Assembly: GCA_050012855.1 (NCBI GenBank)
Contig: JBEKGJ010000001.1
Span: 152,731-216,730, forward strand
From: JAJXZJ01 sp050012855
GTDB lineage: Bacteria > Verrucomicrobiota > Verrucomicrobiia > Limisphaerales > J093
Length of the DNA: 64,000 nucleotides
Direction: 5' to 3'
The notes under the pieces are model-generated. The model was not told where the DNA came from. It worked only from the letters and a program-made list of their open reading frames with translations, and searched no databases. Below are positions 7,203 to 15,881 of this stretch, piece after piece. The translations under genes were made by a program, and so were the position numbers. Positions within the stretch are counted from its first letter, which is position 1, and the number at the start of each line of letters is the position of its first letter.

Positions 7203-8237
7203 TCAGGCTCCTCCCGGGTTGTCCGGCCCCGGAGCCAGCACCCACCACCGCGCCCGGGGAACGAAGCAAGCTGCCAACTCGACGGGACGGTGCGCCCGGC
7301 CGACCTGGAGGCACGTGTGCCAGGCGGTCTCCGCGACGAGCAGCAGCGCTTCGAGATGCGCCCGGGCGTGGATTTCATGACGCACCAACTGATCGGCGCG
7401 CCGCCGGGCATGCTCGGTCTGGGCGGCCGCCAGCCGTCCGGCGGCCTTGCGTTTTGTGTTCGCATTGGTGGTCCGGGCCGCGCGGGCGGCCAGTTCCTGC
7501 TCGTAATGCTCGAAGTAATCGTCCAACCGCTCCAACTCCCGCCGGAGGTACTGCGCCTGCCGGGAGCGGATCGCGGCCAGATCTGCCTGCAGGTCTTGCG
7601 CCCAGGCGTTGCGGAGGACGTGGTGCCACCGTTCCGGCTCGATGGTCGGCCAGGTAATGTCATCCGCTGGTTGGGGGTCCAGTTCCACAAGGTCCACCGC
7701 CTGGGCGAGGGCCTCGTCGGGCGCTCCATCGGCCAGAGAAACCGCGATGCGCCGCAGCGACCAATGCTGGTCAATGGCCTGGAGTTCAGCGCGAACCAGC
7801 GCGACCAGGGAGAAGTGGTAACCGCGGACAAACGGCGCGGCCACGTGCCAGCGATGAGTGTCTTGGAATTGCGCACGCCACCGCTTTTCGGCCACGTCCA
7901 AGGCGGGCGGGCGCGCGTCGCCCTCGCCGGCCAGCACCACCCGCTCCAGCGCCGGCGGCGCCGGGCACACCGCCTCGGCCAACCGAAACGTAAGCGGGCA
8001 ACCCGGGAAGACTTCCCGAGTGGCGTCGCGCGGGGCCACGTCTTCCGGCGGCGGAAACCGCAATTCGATCTCGTGCAAGGCGCCGCGGTCATTCCACAAC
8101 CTCGCGCTCGGGCCCTCCGCCACGACTTCGAGTCGGTCGTGCCAGGTACGTTCGCACAACGCGCCCAGCGAGTTGAGCGCTTCGTCATAAAAGTCCGCCA
8201 GCATGCCGGGCGAGGGCGCGAGACGCTCGAGTTTCAT
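7203..8237 (-). CDS. Coiled-coil partner protein of the SNF2 ATPase
   Basis: A 344-residue protein of no recognised family. The start (MKLERLAPSPGMLADFYDEALNSLG) overlaps the SNF2 gene's stop by ATGA, so it is translationally coupled to the ATPase. The first 90 residues look like a small alpha/beta domain (HDRLEVVAEGPSARLWNDRG, ELRFPPPEDVAPRDA), followed by PGCPLTFRLAEAV. Residues about 190-290 are strongly charged and helical (DLAAIRSRQAQYLRRELERL, then EHYEQELAARAARTTN), typical of a coiled coil. The C-terminal part (LEALLLVAETAWHTCLQVGRA, ELAACFVPRARWWVL) returns to a compact fold. No catalytic motif, signal peptide or membrane segment is visible. It probably acts with the helicase as a substrate adaptor or DNA/RNA-binding subunit; this is inference from coupling only. 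Confidence 0.8.
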   Translation of the reverse strand: MKLERLAPSPGMLADFYDEALNSLGALCERTWHDRLEVVAEGPSARLWNDRGALHEIELRFPPPEDVAPRDATREVFPGCPLTFRLAEAVCPAPPALERVVLAGEGDARPPALDVAEKRWRAQFQDTHRWHVAAPFVRGYHFSLVALVRAELQAIDQHWSLRRIAVSLADGAPDEALAQAVDLVELDPQPADDITWPTIEPERWHHVLRNAWAQDLQADLAAIRSRQAQYLRRELERLDDYFEHYEQELAARAARTTNANTKRKAAGRLAAAQTEHARRRADQLVRHEIHARAHLEALLLVAETAWHTCLQVGRAHRPVELAACFVPRARWWVLAPGPDNPGGA

Positions 8238-11209
8238 AGCGATTCGTAGTCCTTGGCGAAAAGGGTTTCGTCCAGTTGCTTGACCTCGGCGTAGGCGTCG
8301 CGGGCGGCCGCCAGTTCGTCGCCCAAAACGGCGAACGCCTCGGCCACACGGCCTTCGCTCCCGCGCCAGCGCTGCAGCACTTCGTCGGCGAAATCGTCGC
8401 TGCTGAATCGCTCTCCCAGCACCAGGCCGGTCTCGCCAACGACCAGCTCGAAGAGGTTCAGCTTCTCCTGCAGGATTTCCAGCAGGTGTTCCTGGAGGGT
8501 GCCGGCCTGGACGAAGTTGTAGATATGCACCGGGCGCTGCTGGCCCAACCGGTGCAACCGGCCGATGCGCTGCTCGATCTCCATCGGATTCCACGGCAGA
8601 TCGAAATTGGCGAGCCAGTGGCAGAACTGCAGGTTGCGCCCTTCGGTGCCGCTGTGGGTGAGCAGCAAGGCGCCGCCGCGCTGGTGAAAGGCCTCGGTGA
8701 TGGGCTGCCGCTCGGCTGCCGGCGTCGCGCCGTTGATGACAAAGGTCTCCACGCCGGCCTGGCGCAAATGATCCGCCACCGCGGTCTGGGTTGCGAGAAA
8801 CTGCGTGAAAAGGACGACGCCGCCCTCGCCTTGCGTGAGCGGTGTCAACAACTGACACTTGCGTCGCCAACTGGCCTCGAGCGGCGAACGTTCCTGCCAG
8901 GCCCGCGCGGCGGCGCGATCGGGGAACTTCTCCAGGGCGCCCCGCCAGGCGGCTGGACTGCTGCCGGCCGCCTGCAACAACAGCCGCCCCCAGAGACTCG
9001 ACTGGCTGGAACTCAGCCGCGTGAGCTGGGCGCGGAATTCGGCCTCCCACTCCCGCCAGAACCCGCGCTCGAGGTCGTCGGGCTCGAACAACACCGTCTC
9101 GGCGCGGCGCGGCGGCAGTTTCAATCCGGCGTTGGCCCGCGTGTTGCGAATCATCACCTGGCCCAGCAGCCGGCGCAGTTCCTCCGGCTCCCGCGGCTGG
9201 CGCGGGCGTTTGGGATCGATGAACCGGGCGCGGAACTCGTTGGGCGAGGGCAACTGGCCCGGCTGGAGGAGCGTGACGAGGTTGTACAATTCCTCGAGCG
9301 AATTCTGGACCGGCGTGGCCGTGAGCAGCAGCAGAAAGTGCCGGGGCAGCGCGTTGACCGCCTGCCAGGCCTGGGATTCGCGATTCCGCAGATAGTGCGC
9401 CTCGTCCACGATCAGCATATCCCATTGGGTTTGCCGGGCGATTTCGAGGTGCGCCGGCTGTTTGAGGGTGTGCAGGCTGGCGACGATCCCGGCCTGGTCG
9501 CGCCAGAACGTCCGCGGATCGCCGCGCGCCGCCTCGTCGTTGGTCGTTGCCGTCGCCAGACCGAACTTGTCGCTCAATTCCTCCGCCCATTGGTCCACCA
9601 GCGACGGCACCGTGAGCACAAGGAACCGCCGCACCATGCCGCGCATCAGCAATTCCTTGAGCACCAGCCCGGCCTCGATGGTCTTGCCCAAGCCGACTTC
9701 GTCCGAGAGCAACGCGCGTCCGCGCAACGGGCCAAGCACCCGCAGCGCGGTACGGAGCTGGTACTCCAGCCGCTCGAGGCGGCAATGCGGCAGGCAGAGC
9801 AGGTCGTCGGACTGGTTGGAAACCCACCAGAGGGCCGCGCGTTCGCGCAGGAAGTAACCCCGCAGGTCCGCCAGCGGAAACGCGGTCTCCTGGAACGCGA
9901 GGGCCGGGAATTCGATCCGCACCGGTGGCGGCGGCACCGGCGGGCGCGCTTTCGGCGGCGCCGGCAACGGGGCGGATTCCCCTGGGGCGGCGGGTGACTT
10001 GAGCTGGGACTTGGCCTGGCTGGCTTGCCGGGCCGCGGTCCTGGCCTCGGCGTTGCGCTGTTCGCGCCGCCGGCGTTCTTCGGCCAGGCGCGCCATCGTT
10101 TCCTGCCGGTTTGCCTCTTCATCAGCCCGTCTCTGTTCCTTCCGCCACTGGCGCCGCTCATAGCGTGCGAATTCCGTAAGCGCCAACGGGCCCAGCTCCT
10201 GGATGACGCCACCCAACGGCGAGAATCGAAACCGCAGCGCCTCGGCCATCGCCACCAGATTCTCTTCAATCCACGCATACGGGGATTCGTGCGGACCGAA
10301 GGGCGGTTCCTGGACGTACAGGGGCTTGGAGGTGGCCGGCTGCGGCTTGACCCAGAACGCGGTCACGCTCGCGCGGTTGGTCGGAAAGCGTTTCAGCCAG
10401 GCGCCCAGCGTGGCCCGAATCGAGTTGCGATGATGCGACGTGACGAACGGCTCGCGCCCCCCCTCGGTCTCCAGCTCCCAGGTCAAGCGATCGCCACCCG
10501 TGACCCGCACGCGGCCCCGGGCCACGAAGCCACGGTCCCGCGGATCGCTCCACGCCAATTCGGCAAAACCCTTGATCTGATCGAAGGTCACGCACAGATC
10601 GAGCAACGACGACAGCGGCGCCATGGAGGCGCCTTTCCCGACCAGATCCCCGAAGGCCGGCGCCACGCCCAGCAGTCCGCCCGCCAGAAGCCGCAACGAG
10701 ACGCGACCGCACGCCGCCGGATCGCCGCCCGACGCGAGGCTTGATTCCAGCAGCCGGATGAACTGAAGCACCTGGCCGCCCAGCCATTTCCAGGGCTCTT
10801 CGCCCGGCGGAACCGCCAGCGGAAAAGGCTGGCCCGCTCGGGCCGGGCCGAGGTCCGTGTCCGGCAACAGCACGAGGCGTAGCGCGTCATCCCCCAGCGG
10901 CCGCAGCTTCCGAATCCGATTGAGCAGCGCGCGGACGGAGGTCGGGTGAACCCCGCAACCGTCCCTGCCTGGCGCCGTCGCGTTCTCCATCACCCAATCC
11001 AACACCCGCAATCGGAATAGCACCGTCACCGCCGCAGGCCGCAACCAACCGCCGGCCACCACCGTGTCCGTTCCCTCGCGCCGCCACTCGAACTGGAGGC
11101 CGCCCGCCGCGAGATCGAACGTGACGCACAAACTGCACCGGGGCGGGGCCGGACCGCTGCTCTCCGCACCGACGACCCTCAGTTCAAGCTGGTGACCGGA
11201 ATCCGACAT
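8234..11209 (-). CDS. SNF2-family (RapA/HepA-like) ATPase
   Basis: A 991-residue superfamily 2 DNA translocase. Residues 1-345 are a family-specific N-terminal region without a known domain, 346-400 a charged coiled coil, 405-432 a proline-rich linker. The ATPase core follows: Walker A DEVGLGKT at 503-510, DEAH at 602-605, TATPVQN at 630-636, and in the C-terminal lobe LFTQFLATQTAVADHL, SGTEGRNLQFCHWLANFDLPWN and QRIGRLHRLGQ. All motors motifs are intact. The LLSDEVGLGKTIEAG form is shared with RapA, which recycles RNA polymerase, and with defence-associated SNF2 proteins such as DISARM DrmD, but none of the other DISARM genes is present. The neighbouring overlapping gene is its only apparent partner. 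A cellular or a defence role are both open. Confidence 0.88.
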   Translation of the reverse strand: MSDSGHQLELRVVGAESSGPAPPRCSLCVTFDLAAGGLQFEWRREGTDTVVAGGWLRPAAVTVLFRLRVLDWVMENATAPGRDGCGVHPTSVRALLNRIRKLRPLGDDALRLVLLPDTDLGPARAGQPFPLAVPPGEEPWKWLGGQVLQFIRLLESSLASGGDPAACGRVSLRLLAGGLLGVAPAFGDLVGKGASMAPLSSLLDLCVTFDQIKGFAELAWSDPRDRGFVARGRVRVTGGDRLTWELETEGGREPFVTSHHRNSIRATLGAWLKRFPTNRASVTAFWVKPQPATSKPLYVQEPPFGPHESPYAWIEENLVAMAEALRFRFSPLGGVIQELGPLALTEFARYERRQWRKEQRRADEEANRQETMARLAEERRRREQRNAEARTAARQASQAKSQLKSPAAPGESAPLPAPPKARPPVPPPPVRIEFPALAFQETAFPLADLRGYFLRERAALWWVSNQSDDLLCLPHCRLERLEYQLRTALRVLGPLRGRALLSDEVGLGKTIEAGLVLKELLMRGMVRRFLVLTVPSLVDQWAEELSDKFGLATATTNDEAARGDPRTFWRDQAGIVASLHTLKQPAHLEIARQTQWDMLIVDEAHYLRNRESQAWQAVNALPRHFLLLLTATPVQNSLEELYNLVTLLQPGQLPSPNEFRARFIDPKRPRQPREPEELRRLLGQVMIRNTRANAGLKLPPRRAETVLFEPDDLERGFWREWEAEFRAQLTRLSSSQSSLWGRLLLQAAGSSPAAWRGALEKFPDRAAARAWQERSPLEASWRRKCQLLTPLTQGEGGVVLFTQFLATQTAVADHLRQAGVETFVINGATPAAERQPITEAFHQRGGALLLTHSGTEGRNLQFCHWLANFDLPWNPMEIEQRIGRLHRLGQQRPVHIYNFVQAGTLQEHLLEILQEKLNLFELVVGETGLVLGERFSSDDFADEVLQRWRGSEGRVAEAFAVLGDELAAARDAYAEVKQLDETLFAKDYESL

Positions 11210-11391
11210 CGCACGGCAAGATGCGGGGTGGCGGGGTGCGACCGCAACCGAAAAAGCAGGGGCTGTTACTCACCGACCGACCCCCTCAAGTCCGCCTTGC
11301 GCCCAAACCGCACGCACACAGCCACGTCCGCGACGCGCCGAAACCGTCAAAAAAAACGGCGGGACTTGTCGCTTGACGCCTCGTTCCCATC

Positions 11392-11407
11392 TGGCACGAT
11401 GCTTTCC
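11392..11407 (+). promoter_or_regulatory. Candidate sigma-54 (-24/-12) promoter
   Basis: TGGCACGATGCTTTCC fits the RpoN consensus TGGCACGNNNNTTGCW apart from the G of the -12 element. It points towards the secreted-protein gene that starts at 11810, about 400 bases on, and towards the small frame at 11611. An rpoN gene is in this window. One near-match in a long gap can arise by chance. Confidence 0.3.
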
Positions 11408-11447
11408 AAAATGAGTGCGAGCGAAAACCAATTCTCCCTCACGCGCG

Positions 11448-11556
11448 CAGCGTCAATGAACCGGCGGCGCGGTAAAAAGCAAATTCCTATCAGTTAATTC
11501 CTATCAGTTCAGTGTCAATGAAGGGGCGGCGCGTCAAAAACCAATTCCCCATCAGT
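11448..11556. repeat. Pair of 47-base imperfect direct repeats
   Basis: Bases 11448-11494 and 11510-11556 are two copies of a 47-base unit that begins cag[c/t]gtcaatgaa and ends atcagt, about 80 percent identical, with a further partial copy (aattcctatcagtt) between them. A related start (gcgcagcgtcaatgaa) lies just before. They fill the middle of the 11210-11809 gap, in which I see no certain gene. Confidence 0.7.
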
Positions 11557-11610
11557 CGTACGCTGCGAACCATCGAACCAAATGGCCTGTCGGTCTAAGA
11601 GAGACTGATT

Positions 11611-11769
11611 ATGAGACTGGGCCAGATTCCGTCAAAGAGCCGTCAGTTTTCGCGAATACTCTCAACCGTCCTCACGCGGTTGGCCTGGCTAGGGCTCGCC
11701 GGCAGCGCCCGGGCATTGGCCTCCCACCGGCCAGCGCTCGCGTCACCCGGGAGTCTGGTATCAAGTTGA
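11611..11769 (+). CDS. Possible 52-residue peptide with signal-like segment
   Basis: A short frame (MRLGQIPSKSRQFSRILSTV, then LTRLAWLGLAGSARALAS) with basic residues followed by a hydrophobic core and an Ala-x-Ala site, ending 40 bases before the large secreted-protein gene. It could be a leader peptide, a remnant of an exported protein, or chance. No ribosome-binding site stands out and no family is recognised. Confidence 0.28.
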   Translation: MRLGQIPSKSRQFSRILSTVLTRLAWLGLAGSARALASHRPALASPGSLVSS

Positions 11770-11809
11770 TGGTTGTTGCAATATCGAGTGTGTTGCGAGG
11801 ACTCGTTTT

Positions 11810-14800
11810 ATGAAAACGGTTTGGGTTTGGATCAAGAGATGGCGGCTGGGGCGGATGGGCTGCTGGCTGCTGACCGTTTTGACGATCGTTGGTTCGAGGC
11901 CGGGCCGCGCCCAGGGGACTGTGAGCGGGGAAGTGAACTTGGCCACTACAAACCACTGCATCATGCTGCGCGGGAAGACCAACTTCATGCATTATTCCTT
12001 CACGGCCTGCAGCCGCGGCGAGGCCAGCCTGGGTGTGGAGTTGCGTCTGGCCGCTCCGTTTACCGATTCCGACCTTTTCTACTCGTTTGATCCCACGCAA
12101 CGCGTCACCTCCTTGGGCTGGGTGGCCCCCAGCGGTTTCACGGTGTACCCGGCGACGATTTACCTCGCGGCGGCAGACAATCAAGGGCTGCTGGGACCGG
12201 GGATGGTGGAAATGGTCTTCACCATTTGTAGCCTGCCCCCGCCAGAGGGTGGAAGTGTTTTCTGCCTGGGAACCCATCATGCCATCGGCTTTGACGTGCT
12301 TGCGGAGTCGGCGGCCTTGGTGCTGGACCCGATCCCCCTCCAGACGGTCAACGAGGGCAGCGCCCTGACGCTGCCGATTACCGCCAGGGCCACCGAAGTC
12401 CCGCCGGAGTTGGTGCGCTTCAATCTCCTGTCGCCGCCGGCGGGCGCGAGCATCAATCCCACGAACGGGGTTTTCCAATGGACGCCTGACGAAAGCCAGG
12501 GCCCGAGCACGAACGTCATTCAAGTGCGCGTGAGCGTGAATGGTCTTTCGACAGTGAGCGACACCAACAGCTTCACGGTCATCGTGAACGAGGTCAATTC
12601 CGCGCCCCAATTCCCCGCCATCGCCGATCAAGTGATTGAGACGGGACACGCCTGGGCTTTCGGCACTGGGGCCACGGACAGCGATCTGCCCGCCAATCGT
12701 TTGACCTACACCCTCCTTTCGGGCCCGAGCGGACTCTCCCTGGACCCCGACAGCGGAGTGCTGTTTTGGACGCCTCTGGACACCCAATCCCCCAGCACAA
12801 ATTTAATCAATGTGATGGTGACGGACGACGGTGTGCCCAGCCTCAGCGCGACCCAGAGTTTCACGGTGTACGTGGTGAACTCCGACCAAAAGCCGCAATT
12901 GGCGGGGATTGCCGATCGCACGATGGATGAACTCACCACGCTGGTCATCACCAACCAGCTTAGCACCGGCGGGCTTCCGCTGGGCACCGTGGTCTTTGAC
13001 TTGGTGTCGGCGCCGCCTGGCGTCGTGCTGGATGTTGGCACGGGGTTGTTGACGTGGACGCCCAGCGAGGCGCAAGGCCCGGGCGTGTATCAGATCACCG
13101 TGCGGGCCAGTTACGCCACCTTGCCGAGCCACAGTTGTGTGCAGAGCTTCGTAGTGTCTGTGCAGGAGGTGAACTCCGCCCCGGTCTGGCTTCCGTTGCC
13201 AGATCAGACTGTCCTTGCCGGTGAGACTTCCAAGATTCTGCCGCGCGGACTACTGCGTGAGGTGTATGAGGGCCTCGCCGGCCGGTTGGTCGCGGACCTG
13301 ACCAATCACCTTAGCTATCCGGCCAACCCGGTGAGCATGAGCTTGGTTACGAACCTGGGCGGTGTCGGTCCGGGACAGGGCCAGCGCATCCGAGGTTACT
13401 TGGTGCCCTCGAGCAATGGAGTTTACTCCTTTGGTTGCTGTTGCGCTGGATCGTACGAATCCTATGTCTTTCTCAGCACCGATCAGCACCCGGAGAACCA
13501 ACGGCTGGTTTGGGCCAGTCAGGGCTCAGGCACGTCGGACCGGCAGCTTGAGGCTGGCAAGCTCTATTACCTGGAGATTCTGTCAACTGCGCCTGACTTC
13601 ATCTTTGGGAGTTCATTACCCGCGGACTGCTTGTTTGCTCCACCGGCGATCGACGCTGACTTGCCGGAGAACCTGCTGACCTACGAACTGCTATCAGGAC
13701 CGGACGGGGCGAGCGTCGAGCCTGACACCGGCCAACTCGTTTGGACACCCAGTCCGGCGCAGGTGCCGAGCACCAACGTCATCACGGTGAAGGTCAGCGA
13801 TGACGGCACGCCGAGCCTGAGCGCGACGCAAAGCTGCACGGTGATTGTGCTGCAGAACCATCCGCCGAGTGTTACCCTGGTCGCTCCCACCAATGGTACT
13901 GTCTTCGCCTTGGGGCAAACCATCCGACTTGAGGCGTCGGCTGGCGACATGGACGGCAATCTGCAGGCGGTGGAGTTCTTGGATGGCACCAATCGCTTGG
14001 CCGAAATGACAGCACCGCCTTTCTGTTTCTTCTGGACCAACGCTTCGTCGGGCAGTCACGTCGTGAGCGCGCGAGCCCAAGACCGAGCCGGTGCGACGGC
14101 TGGTTCCGACTTGGTGACCGTTCGTGTGGCTGAACCGCCGCGCCTGAGCGACTCGCAGTTTGGCTCCGACGGACAGTTCCGGTTGTTGCTCACGGGCGAG
14201 GCCGGCATTGACTACCTGATTGAGGCTTCCACGAACCTGCTTGATTGGGTCCCGCTGGCGACCAACACGGTCGGTGCGCTGGGGACCTGGGAATTTGCCA
14301 ACCTGGAAGCGACGAACTATGCCCAACGCTTCTACCGGGCGCGCGAACAATGGAGCGGCCCGACCACCGTTGTTTGGGTGGACGATGCGCTGCCCGCCGG
14401 CGCAATCACCGCCGGCAACGAGAGCTGGAATTGGGTCAGCAGCAATCCGGCTCCGTTCTCCGGCAGCCTGGCCAGCCAGTCGGGCCTTGGCCCTGGCGAG
14501 CACAACCACTATTTTCACTCGGCCACCGAGACCCTGACGGTCAACCCGGGCGACGTGCTGTTCGCTTATATCTATCTGGATCCGGATAATCTGCCCAGCG
14601 AAGTCATGCTGCAATGGAATGACGGCTCTTTTGAGCACCGCGCTTACTGGGGCGCCAATGACATCGCTTGGGGGACGGACGGCACCGCCAGCCGCCGCTC
14701 CATGGGCCCGCTGCCCGCGGCCGGGCAATGGGTCTGCCTGCAAGTGCCCGCGTGCCAGGTGGACCTGGAAGGCAGTGTTCTCAATGGATTGGGCTTCACC

Positions 14801-14851
14801 CTCTACGATGGCCGTGCCACGTGGGATTACGCCGGCAAGTGGTCGCCTTGA
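11810..14851 (+). CDS. Large secreted He_PIG / PA14 / Ig multi-domain protein
   Basis: A 1013-residue exported protein. Signal peptide about 1-35 (GCWLLTVLTIVGSRPGRAQG). After a unique N-terminal region come He_PIG-type repeats at about 172-262, 265-355 and 358-445, each with the LxSGPxGxxxDPxTGxxxWTP pattern. A fourth repeat is split: its opening strand (VWLPLPDQTVLAGETSKILP) is followed by a PA14-like domain at about 477-600 (GQRIRGYLVPSSNGVYSFGC, then SYESYVFLSTDQ and LEAGKLYYLEIL) before the repeat resumes at IDADLPENLLTYELLSGPDG. An Ig domain (about 683-775), the phylum-typical YLIEASTNLLDWVPL module and a C-terminal beta domain (WVDDALPAGAITAGNESWNW) complete it. PA14 and Ig folds point to carbohydrate or surface binding. 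The coding sequence stops 14 bases before a RAYT element, so the end could have been trimmed by that insertion. Confidence 0.85.
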   Translation: MKTVWVWIKRWRLGRMGCWLLTVLTIVGSRPGRAQGTVSGEVNLATTNHCIMLRGKTNFMHYSFTACSRGEASLGVELRLAAPFTDSDLFYSFDPTQRVTSLGWVAPSGFTVYPATIYLAAADNQGLLGPGMVEMVFTICSLPPPEGGSVFCLGTHHAIGFDVLAESAALVLDPIPLQTVNEGSALTLPITARATEVPPELVRFNLLSPPAGASINPTNGVFQWTPDESQGPSTNVIQVRVSVNGLSTVSDTNSFTVIVNEVNSAPQFPAIADQVIETGHAWAFGTGATDSDLPANRLTYTLLSGPSGLSLDPDSGVLFWTPLDTQSPSTNLINVMVTDDGVPSLSATQSFTVYVVNSDQKPQLAGIADRTMDELTTLVITNQLSTGGLPLGTVVFDLVSAPPGVVLDVGTGLLTWTPSEAQGPGVYQITVRASYATLPSHSCVQSFVVSVQEVNSAPVWLPLPDQTVLAGETSKILPRGLLREVYEGLAGRLVADLTNHLSYPANPVSMSLVTNLGGVGPGQGQRIRGYLVPSSNGVYSFGCCCAGSYESYVFLSTDQHPENQRLVWASQGSGTSDRQLEAGKLYYLEILSTAPDFIFGSSLPADCLFAPPAIDADLPENLLTYELLSGPDGASVEPDTGQLVWTPSPAQVPSTNVITVKVSDDGTPSLSATQSCTVIVLQNHPPSVTLVAPTNGTVFALGQTIRLEASAGDMDGNLQAVEFLDGTNRLAEMTAPPFCFFWTNASSGSHVVSARAQDRAGATAGSDLVTVRVAEPPRLSDSQFGSDGQFRLLLTGEAGIDYLIEASTNLLDWVPLATNTVGALGTWEFANLEATNYAQRFYRAREQWSGPTTVVWVDDALPAGAITAGNESWNWVSSNPAPFSGSLASQSGLGPGEHNHYFHSATETLTVNPGDVLFAYIYLDPDNLPSEVMLQWNDGSFEHRAYWGANDIAWGTDGTASRRSMGPLPAAGQWVCLQVPACQVDLEGSVLNGLGFTLYDGRATWDYAGKWSP

Positions 14852-14865
14852 CTGCAATCCCGGCT

Positions 14866-15881
14866 AGGGGTCAGTCCATAGTATTGACAACTCTGGCTCC
14901 AGCCGGCACGGTTGGGCGCATGGCGCGCAAACTTCGAATCGAGTTCCCCGGCGCGATGTACCACGTGATGAATCGCGGGGATCGCCGGGAGGAGATCTTC
15001 CGCGATGACCAGGACCGGGCACGGTTTCTGGAGACGCTGGCGGAGACTTGTGCCAAGACCGGCTGGCAAGTCCATGCCTTTTGTCTCATGCCCAATCATT
15101 TTCATCTGGTCGTCGAGACGCCCCAGCCCAACTTGGTGGCCGGCATGAAGTGGTTTCTGGGCACTTACACCAGCCGGTTCAAGCGCCGGCACAAGCTTTC
15201 CGGGCACTTGTTTAGCGGGCGCTACAAATCGCTCCTGGTCAGCGGGCAGGGCGGCTACTTGCGAACGGCGTGCGAGTATGTGCATTTGAATCCCGTTCGG
15301 GCGAAACTGCTGGCGGAGGAGGAACCGCTGCGCCGTTGCCGATGGAGCAGTTTCCCGGAGTATCTGAAGGCGCCGTCGCGGAGGCGAGCTTGGGTGCGCG
15401 TGGACCGGGTCCTGGGCGAATGCGGCATCCCCAAGGACAGCCCGGCGGGGCGGCGGGAGTTCGAGCGGGTGGTGGAAGCGCGGCGGGGGCAGGAGAGCGG
15501 AGAGGCGTTCGCGCGCATCCGGCGGGGCTGGTGCCTGGGGGATGAGGCGTTCCGGCAGGAGTTGCTGAAGCGGGTGTCGGCGCAGGCGGGGCCACAGCAT
15601 TACGGGGAGGAATTGGCGGAGTCGGCGCAGGCGAAGGCGGAGCGAATCGTGGCAGAGGAACTGAAGAAGCGGCGGTGGCAGCCGGAGGATTTGGCGACCA
15701 AACGCAAGGGGGACGCGGCGAAGGTGGCGATGGCAGTGCGGTTGCGCCAGGAGACGACAATGACGCTGGCGTGGATTGCGGCGCGGCTACGGATGGGCAC
15801 CACGACGCACCTGGCGCATCTGCTCTACTGGGAGAACCGGGGAACGTGAAATAAAAAGCATGATACTATGGACCGACCCCT
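14866..15881 (+). mobile_element. RAYT element 1 with inverted ends
   Basis: The element is bounded by aggggtcagtccatagta (14866-14883) and tactatggaccgacccct (15864-15881), which are inverted copies with one mismatch, and holds one transposase gene. Its right end runs into the first codons of thiE. The same two ends, without the gene, form the palindrome at 6859-6902. This is the usual relation between a REP-associated tyrosine transposase and its REP sequences. Confidence 0.8.
14920..15849 (+). CDS. REP-associated tyrosine transposase (RAYT, IS200-like Y1)
   Basis: A 309-residue HUH-type transposase. The ATG at 14920 opens with MARKLRIEFPGAMYHVMNRG, the family N-terminus; the HUH pair is NHFHLVVETP at about residues 60-70, and the catalytic tyrosine is expected in GGYLRTACEYVHLNPVRAKL at about 115-130. 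The charged C-terminal tail (KAERIVAEELKKRRWQPEDL, AVRLRQETTMTLAWIAARL) includes a small HTH-like segment probably used for hairpin recognition. RAYTs move or copy short palindromic sequences by single-strand chemistry. All catalytic signatures are intact, so it may be active. It is flanked by inverted ends and is closely related to the second copy at 48.2 kb (similar PNLVAGMKWFLGTYT block). Confidence 0.93.
   Translation: MARKLRIEFPGAMYHVMNRGDRREEIFRDDQDRARFLETLAETCAKTGWQVHAFCLMPNHFHLVVETPQPNLVAGMKWFLGTYTSRFKRRHKLSGHLFSGRYKSLLVSGQGGYLRTACEYVHLNPVRAKLLAEEEPLRRCRWSSFPEYLKAPSRRRAWVRVDRVLGECGIPKDSPAGRREFERVVEARRGQESGEAFARIRRGWCLGDEAFRQELLKRVSAQAGPQHYGEELAESAQAKAERIVAEELKKRRWQPEDLATKRKGDAAKVAMAVRLRQETTMTLAWIAARLRMGTTTHLAHLLYWENRGT

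Noticed and set aside
7203..11209. DISARM or BREX defence island
   Set aside because: Only the SNF2 motor fits; methyltransferase, PLD-nuclease and other core genes are absent.
15800..15868. TPP riboswitch upstream of thiE
   Set aside because: The space upstream of thiE is the end of the RAYT element and holds no TPP aptamer sequence.
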